Origin: Diogma glabrata
Lineage: Eukaryota; Arthropoda; Insecta; Diptera; Cylindrotomidae
DNA: 64,000 nucleotides
Direction: 5' to 3'
NCBI GenBank assembly: GCA_963693315.1
Contig: OY856186.1
Span: forward strand, 89,509,925-89,573,924
The stretch's first letter is position 1. Each line of letters opens with the position of its first letter. The position numbers were made by a program, and so were the translations under genes. Under the pieces are notes generated by a model. It had not been told where the DNA came from. It did not search any database and saw nothing but the letters and a program-made list of their open reading frames with translations. Shown here in pieces: positions 58,315 to 64,000 of the stretch.

Positions 58315-60300
58315 AAATTCTGAGAGCATTATATTTATTTATTTCAAATAATTATCTCCCAACAAAAATTTTCTTGTTCTTTTTATTTTGCTCACAAAAA
58401 GATTTTTCGTAAATTCTTTTATTTTATCTTAAGAGCAAGGGCGAAAAACAGAAAAAATGGAGCCCGTATGATTTTATTTCTGAAATGAATGCAGGTGTCC
58501 TTAAAAAATAAAAAAAAAACTGTATACTTCTCTAACTAAACCATTTCCAGGCAAACATTTATGAAAATGATTTTTTACGATACCGTTACAATTTTGTGAT
58601 TGGGCTCAAATTTTGAGACCGGATTGGGTGTAAAACGAATTAGTCCAGGAAAACAAAAAAATCAAATTAAGTTGGCCCAGAAGCTCTCGCTTAGACACAC
58701 ATTTTTTTTGCTTTTTAACCTTTTTATGTTGTAAAAATTCGAGAATGCCAAACAAGGAGAAGGTCTGAAGGTGAGATGTTGATAATTTTCGCATCAATCT
58801 AAATAATAAATTTGTGTTATCAGACCGAAGTGTATGTTTATGATAGATTTTTCAACCGTGTAAATTATTTATACATAGATGTAATACATTCCTTTATACA
58901 TAACACTATATTAAAGTAACAAATTTTGTATTAACTCAAAAATATAATAACCGTAACGGAAAAATTTAATTCATAAAAATGAAAAGTAAAATTTTCATTT
59001 TCAACACAAGTCAATTCCCGAGAGACTCTTATGATGTTTTTGATTTGCTAATGCAGAAAAAAATCTGGGGATGCTATTATTATTTAGTTTGTGTCCGTAT
59101 GTATACACAAGTATTTTAAAATGAATTTCTATTGTTTATTTGCCATTCACAAAGTAGATTACTGTAATTTTTTTTCACTTGTGTTACTGTTGTTTGCATG
59201 ATAAAAATTTAATGTGCGGAAACTTTTGGATGATATCGTGTTGTTTTATTTTTCGTTCAGGGAAATATAATAACAAACAAAAATTCGAATTTTCCGGAAG
59301 TAAAAGAATTACTTTTATTTTACTTGAAAATGCAGATTTCGGAGTTTATACGATGAGATGATGGTGTACAGTTGATGTAATCGATAAATAAGTTGTCGGT
59401 TTAATCCCATAAATTTTTTTTGGATTCGCAAAAGTAATCATAATAATAAATGAGTATCATAAATTTCAAAACAGAAAACTACTTCGACATAACCTCAAAC
59501 CTTCCTTAGTTATTATAACCGAAACTTATTTATTCTAAAATTTTCGGGTTTGAGTCACACAGTCACAAACTTGAAATAAAATGAAATAAGGAAGAAAAAG
59601 AAAATGTTTTTATTTATATCGGAAAATAGAAGTAAAACTAAATACGAAAAAAGTAAAACGAAAAACATGGAAAATTTATTGAGATTGCTGTTAAAGTGAA
59701 TTTATTTCGACAGGCCTTCTACGCCTTCTGTTTTGGATTTTGAAAAATATGTTTAACTTTTCTTTATTTTTCAAGTTTTACGATGATTTTCAAAATGAGG
59801 ATGATGATGATGATTAAGGTATTCCTTTTGAGAACAAGATTAAGTTTTTTGTTTTAATTTTGAATTTATTTTATTTTTTTTACTTGTTTTATTGCTGTTT
59901 GATTTGTGTGTTTTGTAAAATTTTAGAAAAAAGTACTTAAACTTTTTGATGATTTTATTTTGAAAATGTTATATTTTAAATTGTTGCATATTTAATAACG
60001 AAGTAATTGAAATAAAATATTCAAAAGGGATGGGAAATGAAAAACGAAGTTCAAGTGTAAAGATCGAAAAATATATGGGTGCCAAAAAGAAATTTATTTA
60101 TTTTTTAGGGTAGGCCAATAAAAGTTTCACAATGTTTTTGTGGCTTAAATTTGTTGCACATGGTCTTTTTTAACTTCCCTTTACATTAAGGTATTGCTTA
60201 TCTTTCATAACTAAAATTGTTAATGACTATTGGTGACAAAGTGTAAATTTATTGACAAGGCTAATGCACAAGCTGATCTGACCACCAGGTCTTTTGTTTT
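58315..60300. other. No gene seen
   Basis: AT-rich. A GATGATGATGATGAT run lies near 59800-59813. Confidence 0.55.
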
Positions 60301-60302
60301 TG

Positions 60303-60880
60303 TTAAATAAAAAGTGTTGTGCTATAGGGCTTACAATATGTGTCACAACAACACATAAATACCTTTTAAGACGTAGGTCCCACAATAACTTTCGCTTTAA
60401 GGTGTTGATGAACGCTTTTTTTCGAAACCTCTGTTGAGTATAACAACCTTAGACTATGGATTCCGGCAAACTGTTCTATTTGTATGCAGTTCGAACAAAG
60501 AAGTCTTTCTGTGATCTGCCAGTATGACAACGCGGGATCTCGACCGTTTCACTGGTTGCGGTAGCCGACTACCGAGTGGAACCGGGGTAGGAATAAGTTT
60601 CAAGAATGATGCTCCTGTTTTCATCTGAGCACTGTTGCAACAGTGCGACGATGTTGTAGGGAATCAGGTTTTGATATCAAATCTCGATCACCCACAATTC
60701 GTATAGCCCACTTTTGAACAGATTCCCAGAGGGCCAAGATGGAAACAGAAGCAGCACCCCAAACTTGGCAACCGTTCTTCATAGAAGGACGAATATAGGA
60801 CTTATAAAAATGGAGAAATTGGTATGGAGTGAACAATTTTTTGCATCTATTTAGGAGGCCGAGTTTTCTCAAGTAGGTAG
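60303..60880 (-). pseudogene. LINE reverse-transcriptase polyprotein C-terminus plus 3' UTR
   Basis: Non-LTR retrotransposon fragment on the minus strand. The open frame 60872-60621 translates to KLGLLNRCKKLFTPYQFLHF, YKSYIRPSMKNGCQVWGAAS, ALWESVQKWAIRIVGD and LQHRRTVATVL, the well-known segment after the palm and thumb of insect LINE reverse transcriptases. Beyond 60621 the sequence keeps family features with frame breaks and ends with GCGTTCATCAACACCTT. The 3' UTR is then GTCCTACGTCTTAAAAGG-like followed by TTGTTGTGACACAT and AACACTTTTTATTTAA. It is clearly a sister of 27419-27985 and starts at the same place, GAAAACTCGGCCTCC. The catalytic domain is not here. Confidence 0.88.
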
Positions 60881-60912
60881 TAATAAAATTAAAAATTTCA
60901 TTACTACCTACT
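60872..60912. repeat. 13-bp perfect hairpin at the 5' end of the LINE fragment
   Basis: AGTAGGTAGTAAT (60872-60884) pairs with ATTACTACCTACT (60900-60912), with a 15-base loop, immediately next to the truncation point of the LINE copy. Confidence 0.8.
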
Positions 60913-63900
60913 GCGATAGATTTGGTGAGGCTCTAATTATAGACAAATTTATTACAATAAAATTATACACAAATTTTACCATAAACAAAAAACCCGAAAT
61001 TCATAGGGTAGAGTATCCAATTTGAACATTCAAAGTGACATTTGCTATAATCTTTAAAAATCCATCACTTCAACAATTTTCTGTACTCAAAAACGTGAAT
61101 TTACCAATGTCTGATAGTTTAAAACTTTCTGGATATATCAATACAACGTAAGAGCAATGGAAATCATACCACGTAAAAGCAGGTTGGTGACGGTACCCCA
61201 TATTTTAAGGGATCAAAAACTGACAACATAATTTTTCTACCTCCTTAAAAACTGAACATGGATAAGAAATTAAGAGCAGATCAATATAGCATATAATATA
61301 CATAACTGCAACCTGATTTTCCTAAAAATGAACGATTAAAATAATATACGTAATAAAAATAGCAGCTTTAGAGCTGCATACAATGCCAACTTTCACAGCT
61401 AAATCATTCATCCGTCATACGTTCTCACCTTTGCATCTGTCTTTGCGTAGCTTAATCCTCCAAAAACAAAACAAAAACTTGTTAGATTTCATCCTGCGGT
61501 ACACAACAAAATTTCAGATAATTTTATTGCTATTTATTCAATTTAAAACTAATATTTAACTTTACAAAAATTTTAATTAATTTTACAAGATTACGTCATA
61601 TAAAATGAGTCCAAAAATTTGGGAAAGCTTTTGTGAGTGATCAAAGCTGAAGTTTTGCAATTCCAAATTATTTTTCATTTTCTCTTAAAAAGACTCCTTT
61701 AAAAACTAGTTTTTTAAGTGTGTCGTGTCGAGAATGAACTCACACTCATCAGAAACACCCTTGTTTAATTCTTTGCGTCTCTATTGAAGACTGGATCTGC
61801 TAGTGAGTCACTAACAATAAGCAAACGGAGGATTGCGTGCCTGGCAGAGTTCTTATTCCGACGAACTTCAGCCATGTGTGTCCGAGAAATAATTCTCCCA
61901 GTTCAGTACAAATGATCAGATATGCACGAAAATGAAACTGTGCAGACGGAATGAAATACGCCAAATAAGTAGCAGTAGCAGGGATACGAACGACCACAGC
62001 GACTGAAAAGCGGGAATCATTACACCAAAATAGTTACAATTATTACAATTAAAAAATATTAAATAAGGTTTCACTCACCCTATGATAACATCTGGTCCAA
62101 GTCTTCATGCCCATGTCAATCAATACGTCATCTTGACCACCTTCACTTTATTAAGCATGATCACATTACTAGTAATGCCTCTTCCAATTGCAAAGCCAAT
62201 AGACTAGGCGACAGTTAAATCATAACGCAATCAAAAATATTGCTTCCAAAAATAAAGAGGTGCTTTATGATAAAAATATTACTGCATCAAACGATTGTGC
62301 AATCAAATATTCTCACTCAAAATCCCAAAAGGTGATTGATGAAAAAATTAATGACACTTGAAACAATGATATGAAAAAATTTAATCAAAGTATTTATATG
62401 TATTTCTACATACACTTGAAACTAAGACTTGGATTAGTTTTAAAAGAAAAACTAAATGTATTCAAGGTCATCAAGAGAATGCTTTTCACCAACTGACTCA
62501 AAAATTAAAAAGTCCAAGTAAATAATATACAAAAAAATTTCATGAATCAACAACAATACAAAATTAGACAGCAAGCGAAAAAGAAGAAATATCATTGCGA
62601 GCGAAGTTGAACGAAAAAAATACATGAGAAAAAAACGATAAGTTGTATTAAATGTGATAATTCATATACAATAAAGTTGTTTAGACAAATAAATTTTAAC
62701 CGGAAAACAGCATCATAAATATGCCTTATACACTCAACCACATTGGCGATGATGAAATATATTTCAATTTTCTTTCATGTTTAGATGATTTTAGAAATTG
62801 AACTAGGGTGTCTCTGATAAGAGTGAGTTCAATCCCGAGAAGAAACATGGAAACAAATCTTTCTAAAGGAGTTTTCTAACAGAAAATGAAAAATGATTTA
62901 CAACTTGCTATTTAAACTTTTATCAATCACAAAAGTTTTCGTAAATTAATTTTCCCTTATGGTGTCTATATATAGGCATACATTGAAAATCTTGCATTTA
63001 CAGCAAAAATAATAAGCACAGTTTTTGATTGCTTTAAAAACCTTCTTCACCCTTTCAAATATTGGTACATTTATTAACTAGTAAAGTTAGACTTCAAAAG
63101 CTCATTTATTTTCATTAAAAACCAATAAAAGACCAAGAAAACTTTTTTTCCATTTCAAACAATAACAAACTTTATTTTCTTTTTTATAATGATTAATTGT
63201 TATCATAAGTAGCAAACTACAAACTAAATTTTCTCAAGACACTCGAAATTCAAAAGAAAATTGATCATCATAATGACTTTTATTTTCATCATCTTTTCAA
63301 CAATTTTCAAAAATGTCATTGTATTCATAGAATTGACCTATTTTTTTATTATTTTGCTCTTTTCATTCTTGGACTTTTGATAACAAACAAACTATCTTTT
63401 ATCTAATTTTTTATGTGTATATAAAAGAAATGGTTTTTTTATTCAATCAACTTTGACTTAGGAAGTAAACTTATGAAAACGAAATAATTTATGATATGGG
63501 AAGTAATCAAATGAAAGAAGGATTGTTGGGAACAAATTGTGGTTTCTAAGAATAAAATAAATATTTTTTGGTAATTTACACCGACAATTGAAAAAGGCCG
63601 ATGTAGCGGTATAAACTATTATTTATTTTTACAGATTTTCATGGAAATAATTCATTTATAATTCCTGCCTCATCTTATTTGATCCTTTTTTGTTTTTATG
63701 TGACCATTCAAATAAAACAATTACCAATCGATCGCCCTAAGGAAACAGAAATAAACTTTTATAGGCAAATACAAAACCAATTTAAATGGAAAAATTGTTG
63801 AAAAGGATCATGAAAAATACCAAATGTTAAAGAGTTGTAAAGTCTGAGAAGGTAGAAAACGTTTCTTCATATTTGATTTAGATAATTGACGTTTGATTTG

Positions 63901-64000
63901 TATATCTCATATCTGAATAGAAGGATATTTTCTGAAATCAACCATTGGCGAAATTCCTGCATAGGATGTAAATGCCAGATTGCGAGAGAGAGAAAAATAT
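60913..64000. other. No gene seen
   Basis: AT-rich, with a GC-richer ~250-bp patch at 61735-62000. An open frame of 65 codons (61997-61800, minus) and a weak polymerase III B-box-like GTTCGTATCC lie in that patch, too little to call a gene or SINE. No repeats to note beyond that. Confidence 0.5.

Noticed and set aside
61800..62000. tRNA or SINE with B-box-like GTTCGTATCC
   Set aside because: Flanking bases do not form a T-stem and no A box is found at the right distance.

Overview
This is strongly AT-rich, gene-poor eukaryotic DNA, most likely from an insect. The evidence is indirect: arthropod-type transposons (PIF/Harbinger, three hAT-type elements, a Ty3/gypsy LTR retrotransposon, fragments of one LINE family), short introns with GT...AG ends, long AT microsatellites and families of foldback (inverted-repeat) elements. 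I find no intact host protein gene, no rRNA and no tRNA. The only possible host coding sequence is a cluster of frame-broken exon-like segments on the minus strand at 6.2-7.2 kb.

Layout. 0-1.4 kb: a foldback and a decayed Harbinger transposase. 3.1-4.0 kb: a repeat element with ~292-bp tandem units. 8.65-11.6 kb: the same tandem family interrupted by a microsatellite-plus-hairpin element, which is itself interrupted by a 1.3-kb TA-flanked element with ~440-bp inverted repeats. 12.4-19.4 kb: one recent Ty3/gypsy element carrying two insertions of a hammerhead-ribozyme repeat. 24.3-25.9 kb: a tandem-repeat element. 26-28 kb: two short MITEs and a LINE 3' end. 30-32.8 kb: a hAT remnant with a long AT microsatellite. 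33-38 kb: a minisatellite, a 464-bp foldback and a satellite of ~629-bp higher-order units. 40.4-42.6 kb: a hAT-type element containing a ~1.4-kb hairpin. 47-50.6 kb: three inverted-repeat elements. 51.4-54.5 kb: a degenerate repeat field with a 769-bp hAT-type MITE that has perfect 8-bp target duplications. 56.2-58.3 kb: a second element of the 3.1-kb family. 60.3-60.9 kb: another LINE 3' end.

The most interesting object is the ~456-bp repeat inserted twice in the gypsy element, at 16408-16973 inside the integrase gene and at 18151-19253 inside the 3' LTR. Every copy of its HHR segment carries what reads as a hammerhead ribozyme: CTGATGAG and CGAAAC cores, a GTC cleavage triplet and a 6-7 bp helix III. 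In one insertion the units are head-to-tail. Both insertions have inverted arms, the same right-hand end, and target duplications of different length (11 and 17 bp). This matches what is known of retrozymes and hammerhead-bearing Penelope-like elements: tandem non-autonomous units thought to move through self-cleaved, possibly circular RNA and target-primed reverse transcription. The two gypsy LTRs differ at only one position I can see once the insertion is removed, so the second insertion is young. It must post-date integration of the gypsy element, because it is absent from the 5' LTR.
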